Shown here: in pieces, positions 28,091 to 37,775 of the stretch
How the letters are laid out: each line of letters begins with the position of its first letter
How positions within the stretch are numbered: position 1 is the stretch's first letter
DNA from: Oscillatoria sp. FACHB-1407
GTDB lineage: Bacteria; Cyanobacteriota; Cyanobacteriia; Elainellales; Elainellaceae
Direction of reading: 5' to 3'
Assembly: GCF_014697545.1 (NCBI RefSeq)
Contig: NZ_JACJSA010000002.1
Coordinates: forward strand, 496,001-560,000
Length of the DNA stretch: 64,000 nucleotides
Translations under genes and position numbers: made by a program
Notes under the pieces: generated by a model
What the model was told of the DNA's origin: nothing
Databases searched by the model: none
Seen by the model: the letters and a program-made list of their open reading frames with translations, nothing else

Positions 28091-29050
28091 TCAACGAAAC
28101 TGCACTCGCGGATCGAGTACGCCATAGAGCAGATCCGCTATCAGGTTAAAGACAACCACCAGAATGGCGTAGATAAAGGTAATTGCCATGATGACAGGTG
28201 TATCGTTTTGGTAAATCGAGTCAATTAGCAGTGCCCCAATACCGGGAACCCGAAAGATTTGCTCTGTCACCAGTGCTCCGGTAAAGATCGTTGGTAAATC
28301 CAGCGCGACCAGTGTCACCACGGGAATTAGTGCATTTCGCAGTATGTGCCGAACGACCACAACCCCCTGATGCAATCCCTTGGCATGGGCAGTACGGACA
28401 TAATTTTGTGGCATCTCATCCAGCATGGCAGACCGCATGAATCGCATCAGGACTGCCGCTTGAAACAACACAAGAACGGCGATCGGCATGATGGATTGCT
28501 TGAGTTGAGCTACGATCGCCTCCCCACTATTCAACTCCAACGTGCTGTTGTAGATGAAGGGCAACCAGCCCAACTGCACACTGAACACGATGATGAACAC
28601 CAGCCCAGTAAAAAAAGTGGGTAATGAGAAACCCATCAACGCCACCAGGGTAATGGTTCGATCGAGCAGAGAGTGACGCTTGAGGGCTGACAACACTCCC
28701 AATGGCAACGCTATCAGCACTGAGATCACATAGGCAGAACCAACAACCCACAACGTCGTTGGCAATCGCTGCAAGATTAACTCATTGACCGGGCTACGAC
28801 TGGTAAACGAAAAGCCCATGTTGCCCTGCACAAAAGACCAGACCCATTTGACATAGCGAATGGGTATCGGTTGATCTAACCCCAGCGATCGCCGAATGTT
28901 TTCCCGCACCTCTTCCGTAATCGAGGGATTGGTGGCAAATTGCGCTAATGGATCACCGGGGGCGATCGCCAACAAGCCAAACACCACTAAACTAATCGCA
29001 ATTAGCGTTGGAATCGCTCCTAACACACGCTTGATCAAATAACGGGTCAT
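28091..29050 (-). CDS. ABC transporter permease, DppB/OppB type
   Basis: This 319-residue permease has about six hydrophobic segments. Its N-terminus ([24 protein letters not shown], then APGDP) is typical of the first permease of peptide/nickel-type ABC transporters. The EAA-like cytoplasmic loop [10 protein letters not shown] and the C-terminal [11 protein letters not shown] complete the match. The partner DppC-type permease, binding protein and ATPases are not adjacent, so they must be encoded elsewhere; scattered subunits are common in cyanobacteria. Substrates are probably oligopeptides, but that is inferred from family only. Confidence 0.9.
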   Translation of the reverse strand: MTRYLIKRVLGAIPTLIAISLVVFGLLAIAPGDPLAQFATNPSITEEVRENIRRSLGLDQPIPIRYVKWVWSFVQGNMGFSFTSRSPVNELILQRLPTTLWVVGSAYVISVLIALPLGVLSALKRHSLLDRTITLVALMGFSLPTFFTGLVFIIVFSVQLGWLPFIYNSTLELNSGEAIVAQLKQSIMPIAVLVLFQAAVLMRFMRSAMLDEMPQNYVRTAHAKGLHQGVVVVRHILRNALIPVVTLVALDLPTIFTGALVTEQIFRVPGIGALLIDSIYQNDTPVIMAITFIYAILVVVFNLIADLLYGVLDPRVQFR

Positions 29051-29161
29051 GCGGTTATCTCACACGAGCGTTTTTACAATCAACCCCACACAAGTTCCAG
29101 GGTGTATTACACAATAGATGAAACAGATTGTGTACTCTTAAAAACTACTTGCTTTAATACT

Positions 29162-29698
29162 ATGTCCTCTGAAGTCGTTGAAATTTTATCGGCTGACGAA
29201 TTGCGTCGCACGATGACCCGTCTCGCTTCGCAGGTGATTGAACGAGCAGGAGATGTCTCTCAGATAGCCCTGTTGGGCATCTACACACGAGGGGTTTTAC
29301 TGGCTAACATGCTGGCGCGACAAATTGAGGCATTGGAGCAGGTGCAGGTACCAGTCGGAGCATTGGACATCACCTTCTATCGGGATGATCTAGATCAAAT
29401 TAACCTGCGAACCCCTGAGAAAACTGAGATTCCCTTTGACCTGTCGGGCAAGATTGTGGTTTTAGTGGATGACGTGATCTACAAGGGACGCACCATTCGA
29501 GCAGCCCTAAACGCCATCACAGAGTACGGGCGACCATCGGCAATTTGGTTGGCGGTGTTAGTCGATCGCGGACATCGAGAATTGCCGATTCACCCTGATT
29601 TTGTCGGGAAGAAACTGCCCACTGCTAAGGAGGAAAAAGTCAAGGTTTATTTGCAGGAGTTGGATGGACGCGATGCGGTGGAGTTGATTAAACGATGA
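29162..29698 (+). CDS. pyrR: PyrR, pyrimidine regulator / uracil phosphoribosyltransferase
   Basis: A 178-residue phosphoribosyltransferase. The start [28 protein letters not shown], the PRPP-binding motif [18 protein letters not shown] and the [12 protein letters not shown] segment are those of PyrR. I use ATG 29162; an in-frame ATG at 29102 adds 20 residues unlike the family. In Gram-positive bacteria PyrR also binds pyr mRNA attenuators. No pyrimidine biosynthesis gene is adjacent here, so uracil phosphoribosyltransferase activity may be its main role. The stop is 48 bp before the IPP isomerase gene. Confidence 0.93.
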   Translation: MSSEVVEILSADELRRTMTRLASQVIERAGDVSQIALLGIYTRGVLLANMLARQIEALEQVQVPVGALDITFYRDDLDQINLRTPEKTEIPFDLSGKIVVLVDDVIYKGRTIRAALNAITEYGRPSAIWLAVLVDRGHRELPIHPDFVGKKLPTAKEEKVKVYLQELDGRDAVELIKR

Positions 29699-29746
29699 GA
29701 TTGACCTCTGCCTGAGATTGACCCCTGACAACGTCATAGCTGACAA

Positions 29747-30883
29747 TTGACGATTGATACTGACGATGATGAAGCGATCGCTCACCCTGTGAATTTACCC
29801 ATTAATTCCCCGACCAATCCAACGTTGACCGCTCCGACCGCTGCTCCTGCCGAACAGGCAATCGCCACCCAATCGCGCAAGGCAGACCACCTGCGGGTTT
29901 GCCTCGAAGACGATGTGCAGTTTCAGCAAACAACGGGGCTAGAGCGATATCGATTTACCCACTGTTGTTTGCCAGAACTCGATCGCGCTGATATCGATCT
30001 CTCCACCCCTTTCCTGGGCAAAGCTCTCAAAGCTCCGTTGCTGATCTCATCCATGACTGGGGGAACGGAGCTTGCTCGTGTGATTAACCATCGCCTAGCC
30101 GAGGTCGCGCAGCACTATGGTCTGGCGATGGGGGTGGGGTCACAGCGAGTGGCCATCGAAAATCCGGATGTGCGGCCAACCTTTGCAGTACGGGCGATCG
30201 CCCCCGATATCCTCCTCTTTGCCAACCTGGGTGCGGTGCAGCTGAACTATAGCTACGGACTGGATGAATGTCTGCGAGTGGTGGATTGGCTGGAAGCAGA
30301 TGCCCTGGTGCTGCACCTCAACCCATTGCAGGAGTGTGTGCAGACAAAAGGAGATACCAACTTCAAAGGGTTACTGGCAAAAATTGCAGTTCTCTGTGAA
30401 AAACTACCCATTCCCGTGATTGCTAAAGAGGTGGGCAATGGCATCTCGGCAATCATGGCGCAAAAATTAATCGACGCTGGGGTGAGTGCGATCGATGTCG
30501 CCGGAGCGGGTGGCACTTCCTGGGCGCGGGTCGAGAGTGAACGGGCTAAGGATGCTCAACAACGGCGACTGGGGGCAACGTTTGCAGACTGGGGTCTGCC
30601 TACGGCTGAATGCATTACTTCGATTCGGGCAATCGCCCCCAACATTCCACTCATCGCCTCCGGTGGGCTGCGGAATGGGCTAGAGGTGGCAAAGGCGATC
30701 GCCCTGGGAGCGGATTTGGGTGGGTTAGCCTTGCCGTTTCTACAAGCGGCGGCTGAGTCTGAAGCGGCTCTGTATGCCCTCAGCGATGCCTTAATTGCGG
30801 AACTGATTACTGTTTTATTTTGCACAGGCAGTGCCACCTTGCAGGAATTGCGGCAACCTGGTGTACTTCAGCCTGTGGGTTAA
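29747..30883 (+). CDS. fni: Type 2 isopentenyl-diphosphate delta-isomerase
   Basis: This 378-residue FMN-dependent isomerase interconverts IPP and DMAPP for carotenoid, chlorophyll and quinone side chains. The family start [14 protein letters not shown], then [24 protein letters not shown], the [18 protein letters not shown] block and [11 protein letters not shown] are all present. The start is uncertain: the frame allows TTG 29747 or GTG 29789, both ahead of a poorly conserved, Pro/Thr/Ala-rich N-terminus of about 45 residues, with no strong ribosome-binding site. Cyanobacteria use this class rather than Idi-1. Confidence 0.95.
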   Translation: MTIDTDDDEAIAHPVNLPINSPTNPTLTAPTAAPAEQAIATQSRKADHLRVCLEDDVQFQQTTGLERYRFTHCCLPELDRADIDLSTPFLGKALKAPLLISSMTGGTELARVINHRLAEVAQHYGLAMGVGSQRVAIENPDVRPTFAVRAIAPDILLFANLGAVQLNYSYGLDECLRVVDWLEADALVLHLNPLQECVQTKGDTNFKGLLAKIAVLCEKLPIPVIAKEVGNGISAIMAQKLIDAGVSAIDVAGAGGTSWARVESERAKDAQQRRLGATFADWGLPTAECITSIRAIAPNIPLIASGGLRNGLEVAKAIALGADLGGLALPFLQAAAESEAALYALSDALIAELITVLFCTGSATLQELRQPGVLQPVG

Positions 30884-30983
30884 ATGATAAGTCCTTGGGG
30901 GATGGGGATTGAAACGTACTTCACCTCTTCCCCCTTAATATCTTTTTAACCTTTGCGACTATCCACTGTCCTCTATCTAACGG

Positions 30984-31655
30984 TTAATTCTCTAGCTGCC
31001 TGTTTTCTGATATTCCCTGACGATAGGCAATGACCGCATAAAATGGATCACCCCCCGGCACACCCAACATCTGCAAAAAGCTAGGAACGTTGAAAGAACG
31101 GGCGATCGCCTCTGGCTCACTAAACCCCGTCACCGATGCAAAATAGCTTTTGACTAGCTCGACTCGCCCTGCTTCAGAAGCATCTCGCCACGCTTGAATC
31201 GCCTTTTGGAAAAACATGCGATTGGAGAAACTGACGATCGCCACTCCACCCGGTTTCAACACGCGATAAATCTCAGCAAATACAGCCTCGGGATACTGCA
31301 AATATTGCACCGAAACCGTATTCAACACGGCATCAAAGGATTGATCAGGAAGCGGAAATTGCTGGTTTTGATTGAGATTTTGAACAAAGTAGTGATCGAG
31401 CCGAAGGTTTTTTGCCAGTTCTTCAGCGTTCATGCCGTGCCCTTCGACATGCTCAAACTGCATCTCATCCGGCAGGTGAGACACCCAACTGCTCATCATG
31501 TCGAAGATACGAGTTTGCGGTTTAAGCCTTTCTCGATATAGATTAGTCAGTTGTTGAATAAACCCCTCATCAACGTGTGTGACAAACCGAGGAAAGTCGT
31601 AGAAAAAAGTATCATCGGTATTGTCAAGCTTGTCGCGCTGGCTTGATTGCAACAT
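30984..31655 (-). CDS. Class I SAM-dependent methyltransferase
   Basis: This 223-residue protein has a shortened N-terminal motif I region (TRIFDMMSSWVSHLP), a well-conserved middle (FPLPDQSFDAVLNTVSVQYL) and the post-II motif EIYRVLKPGGVAIVSFSNRMF. That is the methyltransferase_11/25 pattern. The substrate is not predictable. Motif I lacks the usual GxGxG, being DMMSSWVSH, as in a group of cyanobacterial and plant homologues, so SAM binding should not be assumed lost. It converges with the IPP isomerase gene and is divergent from nothing nearby. Confidence 0.8.
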   Translation of the reverse strand: MLQSSQRDKLDNTDDTFFYDFPRFVTHVDEGFIQQLTNLYRERLKPQTRIFDMMSSWVSHLPDEMQFEHVEGHGMNAEELAKNLRLDHYFVQNLNQNQQFPLPDQSFDAVLNTVSVQYLQYPEAVFAEIYRVLKPGGVAIVSFSNRMFFQKAIQAWRDASEAGRVELVKSYFASVTGFSEPEAIARSFNVPSFLQMLGVPGGDPFYAVIAYRQGISENRQLEN

Positions 31656-31779
31656 AGAGGGTTAGCACCATAACCTACCCTTACTAGTTTACGAAAAATT
31701 ACTAATTATTAAGAAGATTAAACCTATTAATTTATCTATGGTTTAAGCCTTCTTCATAAACTTAAAGCTTTGATTAGGA

Positions 31780-34542
31780 TTAATTTTCATAGGGGAAAAT
31801 AGTCGTAAATACCGTTGTGTTGTTGTCACTGTGAACCTGAATCGTTGCCCCTAATTGTTCCACCAACTTTTTGACCAATGCCAGTCCTAACCCTGTGCCT
31901 CCATATCGCCATGGGTCGTGGTTAGGAATGCGATAAAACCGCTCAAAGATGCGATCGCGCTCGTCCTCCGGAATCTCAACCCCTGAGTTACTGACCTGTA
32001 TCCAAACGGCGGATCTTTGAGCATTGACAAACGCTGAAATGGCAATTGTTTCGTGACTGGCGGTGTACTTGCAGGCGTTATTGAGTAACTCTGCCAAAAT
32101 CCGCTCTAAAGCCGACAAATCTGCTCTAATCGGGGGCAAATCATCAGCAATCTCGACCTCAAGTCGTTGCTGTTGGTCGTGGATGCGAGTAACAAACGGA
32201 CGCACAATCTGAGGCACCAGGGTTTGCAGTTCCACGGTGATGAGATTTAAAGGTTCTGAACTTGCCTCTAAGCGGTTGAGATCAAGCAAATCATTGACCA
32301 GGCTAATTTCTCGTTGACACTCTGTTTTGACAATTTGAAAGTAGCGATCGACTGTATTGGAAGGTGTAGAACTGCCTGTTTCAGAATTCAAGACACCCAG
32401 TTGCCGGAGGGTAAGTTCGAGCATTTGGGTTGCCATTTTGATATTGGTCAGCGGCGTGCGAAGTTCGTGTGAGATCGTACTGAGAAAGTCGTCCTTCAGG
32501 CGGTTTAACTGTTCCAATTCCTGTACTTGCGCCTGTGAAGCTTGATAGAGACGCGATTGGCGGAGAGCGATCGCACATTGGTTTGCCACCTGATGTACGA
32601 GCCGAATCTCTTGTTCATCAAACACTTCATTCGGGGCTTTGCGGAGCCATAAGTCTCCCAAAACTTCCTGATCGTTGAGAATCGGGCAGGCGAGGATGGT
32701 GGAATAGAGCGCACCGGGACGAATGGGATCGAGTCCATCCACCAGCGTTGAGAAATGCACGTACTGCCCTTCCAGGAGTCGAGCATAGACATGGGGAAAC
32801 TGGTCAATCTGAATCACCTGCCCCTGAGCAGACAGCGATTCAGGCGCACAGTCATAAAAGATTGTAGAGGTGGTTTTGTCGTCGTTATACAACGCTGTAT
32901 CGCAGTAGGTTACCCTGAGGGCAAACGCCAGTTCTTCGACAGCAGTCCGCAAGATTTGAGCTTCATCGAGGGAGTCTCGCACGGCATCAGTAATGCGTTT
33001 GAGCACCGCTTCAAAATACAGAGCCGCTTGTAATTCAATCGTGCGTTGCTGTACCTGATGTTCCAGGTTGAGGTTAAAGTGCTGAACCTGTTGATATAGT
33101 TCAGATTGTTGAATTGCGATCGCCAACTGTTCACTGATGTGTTGCAATAGCTCCACTTCTGCCGCTTGCCATCGCCGATGCTGAGAACAGGCATGGACAA
33201 TCAATAAACCCCAAATATGCGTTGACCCGTTTGCATTTTGCACAATCGGGACTACAACTTCTGATTTCACCTCGGTATCTTGCATCAACGTCGCCAGACA
33301 GGAAGCCCATTCATGGGATGCTACATCGTAGATCACTTGTGGTTGGCGATCGCCGCAGAAATCCAGTTGCTCTGGAGGTTGACATTCCTCCAACGAAAAC
33401 GTCTGCACCGGAATAGGGTAGCTAGGCAAGATGGCTTGTTTAATAACAGAGCCGACACCGGAGGAATGGAACCGAAAAATGAGTGCGCGATCGGCGTGCA
33501 GGGTGCGCCGCACCTCCGTGACAGCAGTGGTCAAAATTTCATCGAGATCCAGGGATTGATGGATGCGTTGGGTCACAAGCCCCAGGAGTTGTTCTCGCTC
33601 GGCTTGCGATCGCAGCAGTTGTTCCAATCGGCGGCGTTCTGTGACATCTGTGACGACTCCAAACAGTCCTTTTACCTGCCCCTGGTAGTCAAAGGTGCCC
33701 TCAACTCTAAAGTTAATGTGACGAATTGACCCATTCGGGCGAACTAAGCGATATTCCCCCTCGCTAAAGATCCCATCTCGAATTGCCCGCTCTAAAAAAC
33801 GTTCAAACCGGGGCAGATCATCTAAATAGATCCACTGCAAAAATTCAGCATAGGTCGGTTCAGGTTGCGACGGGTCAAAGCCAAAAATCCGAAAGGTTTC
33901 CTCTGACCACCGCATCGTATAGGTGGTTGTATCAAACTCCCAGCTTCCCAGGTGGGCCAAGTGTTGAGCCTCTCGCAGTTTAGCTGAGTTTTGGCGTAGG
34001 GCTACTTCGGCTTGCTTGTAATCTGTAATATCAGTAACGCAACCTAGTACTGCTTTCGGGGTGCCATCCTCATGACGGCTAAAGATGACCTCTCGATTGC
34101 TCATCCAACGCCATTCACCATTAACATTCTGCAAGCGATATTCCGACGATAGAATTTCTCGATCGCGCAGGTAAAGAAATCGTCGAGAGGTTTCGTGCAA
34201 CAGGTAGCGATCATCAGGATGAATGCAGTTTGCAAGCCATTCCAGTCCTAATTGATAAATCTCCTGGGGTTGGTATCCTAAAATCTCGGTGATCTGATCA
34301 TTGATATAAACAATATGCCCTTGAGATAGATCAAAAATATAAAGGACTTGAGGTACGGTGTTAAAAATGTTTTGCAAGAAATCATGTTTCTTTTGCAAAT
34401 CGAGAGTAGCTTGCATGGGATTTGCTTGACCTGTCTCAAGCCTATAAAGACGCGATCGAATTTCAGTAAGTTCACGGATCAGTTGTTCCTTCGTTTTACC
34501 TTCATCGCTTGAGGGACTATGCGATTCAAAGTCAGGGAACAT
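31780..34542 (-). CDS. PAS/GAF sensor histidine kinase
   Basis: A 920-residue, apparently soluble kinase: a short coiled coil, PAS at about 55-175, PAS/PAC at 195-305, GAF at 325-485, coiled coil, GAF at 505-665, HisKA at about 680-760 with phospho-acceptor His692 in TISHELRTPLTN, and an ATPase domain at 800-918 with NACKYT, the N-box, and GGTGLGLALVKKL. No receiver domain is attached and no response regulator is adjacent, so the partner is unknown. The first GAF resembles phytochrome-like GAF domains but lacks an obvious chromophore cysteine motif, so light sensing is not claimed. The upstream region to 34943 is AT-rich. Confidence 0.92.
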   Translation of the reverse strand: MFPDFESHSPSSDEGKTKEQLIRELTEIRSRLYRLETGQANPMQATLDLQKKHDFLQNIFNTVPQVLYIFDLSQGHIVYINDQITEILGYQPQEIYQLGLEWLANCIHPDDRYLLHETSRRFLYLRDREILSSEYRLQNVNGEWRWMSNREVIFSRHEDGTPKAVLGCVTDITDYKQAEVALRQNSAKLREAQHLAHLGSWEFDTTTYTMRWSEETFRIFGFDPSQPEPTYAEFLQWIYLDDLPRFERFLERAIRDGIFSEGEYRLVRPNGSIRHINFRVEGTFDYQGQVKGLFGVVTDVTERRRLEQLLRSQAEREQLLGLVTQRIHQSLDLDEILTTAVTEVRRTLHADRALIFRFHSSGVGSVIKQAILPSYPIPVQTFSLEECQPPEQLDFCGDRQPQVIYDVASHEWASCLATLMQDTEVKSEVVVPIVQNANGSTHIWGLLIVHACSQHRRWQAAEVELLQHISEQLAIAIQQSELYQQVQHFNLNLEHQVQQRTIELQAALYFEAVLKRITDAVRDSLDEAQILRTAVEELAFALRVTYCDTALYNDDKTTSTIFYDCAPESLSAQGQVIQIDQFPHVYARLLEGQYVHFSTLVDGLDPIRPGALYSTILACPILNDQEVLGDLWLRKAPNEVFDEQEIRLVHQVANQCAIALRQSRLYQASQAQVQELEQLNRLKDDFLSTISHELRTPLTNIKMATQMLELTLRQLGVLNSETGSSTPSNTVDRYFQIVKTECQREISLVNDLLDLNRLEASSEPLNLITVELQTLVPQIVRPFVTRIHDQQQRLEVEIADDLPPIRADLSALERILAELLNNACKYTASHETIAISAFVNAQRSAVWIQVSNSGVEIPEDERDRIFERFYRIPNHDPWRYGGTGLGLALVKKLVEQLGATIQVHSDNNTTVFTTIFPYEN

Positions 34543-34943
34543 TAGTCAACATCTCTAATTTTAAATTTTAGCTATTTATTAAAATTCCCTTTTCCATACT
34601 TCAAGACTAAAGAAAAGGGATAACAACTAGGGAATCACGATGAACGTAGAGTTTTACGAACAAATTTAAGTAGATATTGGTGATGTAAATATTATCTTAG
34701 GAGAATTTTAATCAATAAAAGGTATGAAGCTAGTAGTTATTTGTAGGTTTATTGTAACTTCAAACTTTTTTAGAGAGTAGAGTGATTTCCGGTTTCTGAA
34801 AGAACCATTACAAGGAATGAATGAGGAATTTACTGAAGACGCAACACACAAGTTCTTCATCTCATTTACAACGTTGTTTTGATCACAGACGAAGTACAAC
34901 ATATATCAGTAATTCCTCGGTCAGTCAGTGTATTAGAAGAACT
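34543..34943. other. AT-rich divergent intergenic region
   Basis: 400 bp between the kinase start and the MFS gene start. A frame extending the MFS protein upstream to 34821 has atypical composition and is not used. Promoters for both genes are expected here. Confidence 0.45.
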
Positions 34944-36173
34944 ATGGTGCAACCTGCTGTTATTCGTAAATTTACTCTTCCGGCTTTTCAATTTAGAAAT
35001 TATCGCCTCTTTTTTACAGGACAGGGCATCTCGCTGATTGGCACCTGGATGACCCGCATTGCCACCATTTGGCTTGTTTACCATCTCAGTCATTCTGCTT
35101 TTTTATTAGGAGCGGTGGGATTTGCAAGCCAGATTCCCAGTTTTTTGTTGGCTCCCATTGGGGGTGTTTTAGGCGATCGCTACAACCGCCAACGGGCACT
35201 GGTACTGACTCAGGGGTTAGGTATGGTGCAATCGCTGGCATTAGCAGGCTTGACTCTATCGGGAATGATTCAAATCTGGCACATTTTAGTGCTCTCGCTG
35301 GTTCAGGGTTGTATCAATGCTTTTGATGCACCGCTTCGACAGGCATTTGTCTCTGAAATGGTGGAAGACCGAGCCGCATTACCGAATGCGATCGCCCTCA
35401 ATTCTTCGTTGTTTAACGGGGCGCGATTAGTGGGTCCAGCGATCGCTGGACTGATTATTACTGCAACGGGGGCAGGGTACTGCTTTCTGATTGACGGGTT
35501 GAGTTACATCCCGGTCATTGCCGCATTTTTAGCTATGCGAATCAAGCCTAGAGCGACATTGAAGAGTGATTCAATTTCCTTGACCAGCCTCTATCGCCAA
35601 TTTTGGGAGGGATTTGAGTACACCCGCAATCACCCTGCCATTCGTCCGATTCTCGGTCTGGTGGCGATCGTCAGTTTTATGGGAATGCCCTATCTGGCAC
35701 TGGCTCCCATCTTTGCTGATGAGATTTTGCAGGGAGGTGCGCCGACGTTGGGATTGTTGATGTCTGCGGCAGGGGTTGGTGCCCTGATGGCGGGTGCTTA
35801 CCTCAGTCTGCGTCGGCAAATAACGGGGTTAGGACGCTTAATTGGCATTGCTCCCGCTGTGATGGGGTTGGGGTTGATTGGGTTTTCTGCCTCCCGTATC
35901 GTTTGGTTCTCAACGGTGATGATGGCAGTTGTGGGTTTTAGTTTTCTGTTGCAATTTGCCTCTAGCAATACCATCGTTCAAACCCTGGTGGAGGATGACA
36001 AACGGGGGCGAGTTATGAGTCTTTACATCATGTCGTTTATGGGCATGGTTCCTCTGGGTAATCTGGCGGCAGGAATCCTTGCCAGTTGGATTGGCGCACC
36101 GATGACGATCGCGATCGGTGGTGTTTTTTGTATTCTGGGAGCGACTCGATTTCGACTCCCACAACGCCTTTAG
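34944..36173 (+). CDS. MFS transporter, DHA3/EntS-like
   Basis: This 409-residue protein has about twelve transmembrane segments. The N-terminal pattern (FRNYRLFFTGQGISLIGTWMTRIATIWLVYHLS, then LLAPIGGVLGDRYNRQRALVLTQ) marks the DHA3 branch of major facilitator transporters. That branch includes EntS-type siderophore exporters and macrolide exporters. ATG 34944 fits the family start; an upstream ATG at 34821 adds a polar 41-residue extension. Substrate cannot be assigned and no siderophore genes are near. It is followed 51 bp later by yebC. Confidence 0.9.
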   Translation: MVQPAVIRKFTLPAFQFRNYRLFFTGQGISLIGTWMTRIATIWLVYHLSHSAFLLGAVGFASQIPSFLLAPIGGVLGDRYNRQRALVLTQGLGMVQSLALAGLTLSGMIQIWHILVLSLVQGCINAFDAPLRQAFVSEMVEDRAALPNAIALNSSLFNGARLVGPAIAGLIITATGAGYCFLIDGLSYIPVIAAFLAMRIKPRATLKSDSISLTSLYRQFWEGFEYTRNHPAIRPILGLVAIVSFMGMPYLALAPIFADEILQGGAPTLGLLMSAAGVGALMAGAYLSLRRQITGLGRLIGIAPAVMGLGLIGFSASRIVWFSTVMMAVVGFSFLLQFASSNTIVQTLVEDDKRGRVMSLYIMSFMGMVPLGNLAAGILASWIGAPMTIAIGGVFCILGATRFRLPQRL

Positions 36174-36224
36174 GATTGCTATATCCTAGTTTTGGAAGGT
36201 TATTTAGTACGTTACTCGCAATTC

Positions 36225-36989
36225 ATGGCTGGACATAGCAAATGGGCAAACATCAAGCGACAGAAAGCAAGAGTTGACGCTGTCAAAGGTAAGACGTTTG
36301 CAAAAATTTCACGACAGATTATCGTTGCGGCTCGCAGTGGCGTTCCTGATCCAGCAGGAAATTTTCAACTCCGAACGGCGATCGAAAAAGCAAAAGCAGC
36401 AGGCATTCCAAACGAAAACATTGAACGGGCGATCGCTAAAGGCTCTGGCAAGTTGGGCGCAGACAATAGCATGGAAGCCATTCGGTATGAGGGATATGGT
36501 CCTGGTGGGGTTGCCATTCTAATTGAAGCGTTGACCGACAACCGCAACCGCACCGCTGCCGATTTGCGGGCTGCCTTTAGCAAACGAGGCGGCAACCTGG
36601 GTGAAACCGGATGTGTTGGCTGGATGTTTGAGCAAAAAGGGGTTGTCACGGTTGCCGATGTCACCGATGAAGATGCCCTGTTGGAAGCCTCGCTGGAAGG
36701 TGGTGCGGAGTCCTATGAGGTCACCGAAGAGGAAGGCGAACCCATTGCCGATGTCTTCACCGAGGTCACAAATCTAGAGTTTTTGCAGCAAACCTTGAAG
36801 GATCAGGGCTATCGCATTGTGCAGACAGAATTGCGGTGGATTCCCAACAATACCCTGGAAGTCGCTGACCCTGATCAGGCCCAGGCGTTGCTGAAATTGA
36901 TGGATGCTCTAGAAGATCTAGAAGATGTGCAGAGTGTCACTGCCAACTTTGATATGGCAGACGATTTGATGTCGCTGAGTATGGTGTAA
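36225..36989 (+). CDS. YebC/PmpR family DNA-binding regulatory protein
   Basis: This 254-residue protein matches the YebC/PmpR (TACO1) family throughout: start [23 protein letters not shown], then [15 protein letters not shown], the [14 protein letters not shown] block and the acidic middle. Work in other bacteria assigns family members either transcriptional regulation or relief of ribosome stalling at polyproline stretches. ATG 36225 is the family start; a TTG at 36192 in frame adds 11 residues. It converges with the TIGR04376 gene, with AGTAAGCTTACT (about 36997-37008) at the junction. Confidence 0.96.
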   Translation: MAGHSKWANIKRQKARVDAVKGKTFAKISRQIIVAARSGVPDPAGNFQLRTAIEKAKAAGIPNENIERAIAKGSGKLGADNSMEAIRYEGYGPGGVAILIEALTDNRNRTAADLRAAFSKRGGNLGETGCVGWMFEQKGVVTVADVTDEDALLEASLEGGAESYEVTEEEGEPIADVFTEVTNLEFLQQTLKDQGYRIVQTELRWIPNNTLEVADPDQAQALLKLMDALEDLEDVQSVTANFDMADDLMSLSMV

Positions 36990-37004
36990 TTCACGTCAGT
37001 AAGC

Positions 37005-37586
37005 TTACTTACCCATGTTGCGTTTGAGTTGCTCTAGCTCCTCATCCATCTCCCAGCGGCGAAAGGTTTGCTCTAACGGGTCGGTGGGGTCACGGAAGTT
37101 ATATCCGGATTGAGTCCAACCACTCGTCTGCCACCGTTGCTCAGGCTGATAGGCAGTTTTCGCAGCTTGAGCTTGCACTTCTAGCAGTTTTTGCTTCACT
37201 TCTTGCCGCTTTTGTTGGATCTGGAGATGCAAATCCTTTGTTTGTTTAATCCGGTTTTTGACTAACTCCATTTGTGCCCAGAGTTGGTTGCCCTGTCGCA
37301 ACAGAGCCGCTTCACGGGCTTCAGCGGGTTCTGCCAGGTCAAGCCTGCCCACTGACTTTGCCTTCTCAATTCGCATATGCCAGCGTTGCACTTCTTGAGC
37401 AGTCTCCAGGACTTCATCCTGCAAGGATTTCTCCCGACGTTGCAGATCAGCTAGCAGTCGAATCGTTTCTTCTTCCTGTTCGCGCAGCTTTTCCGCTAGT
37501 GCCTGTAACTCCAAATGGGGATTATTCCGCAAAAACTCTTCCAGGCGCGACTCTAAAAAACTGCTGAGATCTTCAAACAAGCCCAT
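37005..37586 (-). CDS. TIGR04376 family coiled-coil protein
   Basis: This 193-residue protein is almost all charged coiled coil. The start MGLFEDLSSFLESRLEEFLRNNPHLELQ, a long heptad region (about 30-145) and the C-terminal GYNFRDPTDPLEQTFRRWEMDEELEQLKRN match TIGR04376, a family restricted to cyanobacteria with no known function. The layout is reminiscent of PspA/Vipp1-type helical proteins, but the sequence is not a clear PspA match. No membrane segment is present. It is followed on the same strand, upstream in coordinates, by no close partner. Confidence 0.85.
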   Translation of the reverse strand: MGLFEDLSSFLESRLEEFLRNNPHLELQALAEKLREQEEETIRLLADLQRREKSLQDEVLETAQEVQRWHMRIEKAKSVGRLDLAEPAEAREAALLRQGNQLWAQMELVKNRIKQTKDLHLQIQQKRQEVKQKLLEVQAQAAKTAYQPEQRWQTSGWTQSGYNFRDPTDPLEQTFRRWEMDEELEQLKRNMGK

Positions 37587-37617
37587 AACCGCTCTCTCAG
37601 ATGTGCTCCTTTATGGT

Positions 37618-37775
37618 AGCAAGGGAGGAAGAGGGAAGAAGGAAAAAAGAAGGATCAAGGATAAGGGATAAAGGATAAAAATTAGCGGATTTCTCTTCGT
37701 TCTTCTCTCTTCCCTCTTATCTTTCAGCCTTTATCCTTTATCCTTTACCCTTTACCCTTTCCCTTTACCCTTTCA
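37618..37775. repeat. Opposed heptamer arrays (GGATAAA and TTTATCC)
   Basis: On the plus strand, a purine array (AAGGATCAAGGATAAGGGATAAAGG, in seven-base steps) at about 37645-37680 is followed by a pyrimidine array at 37728-37770. The two halves could pair as a long imperfect hairpin. The gap separates two minus-strand genes; the pyrimidine half overlaps the last codons of the downstream gene's 3' end. Confidence 0.8.
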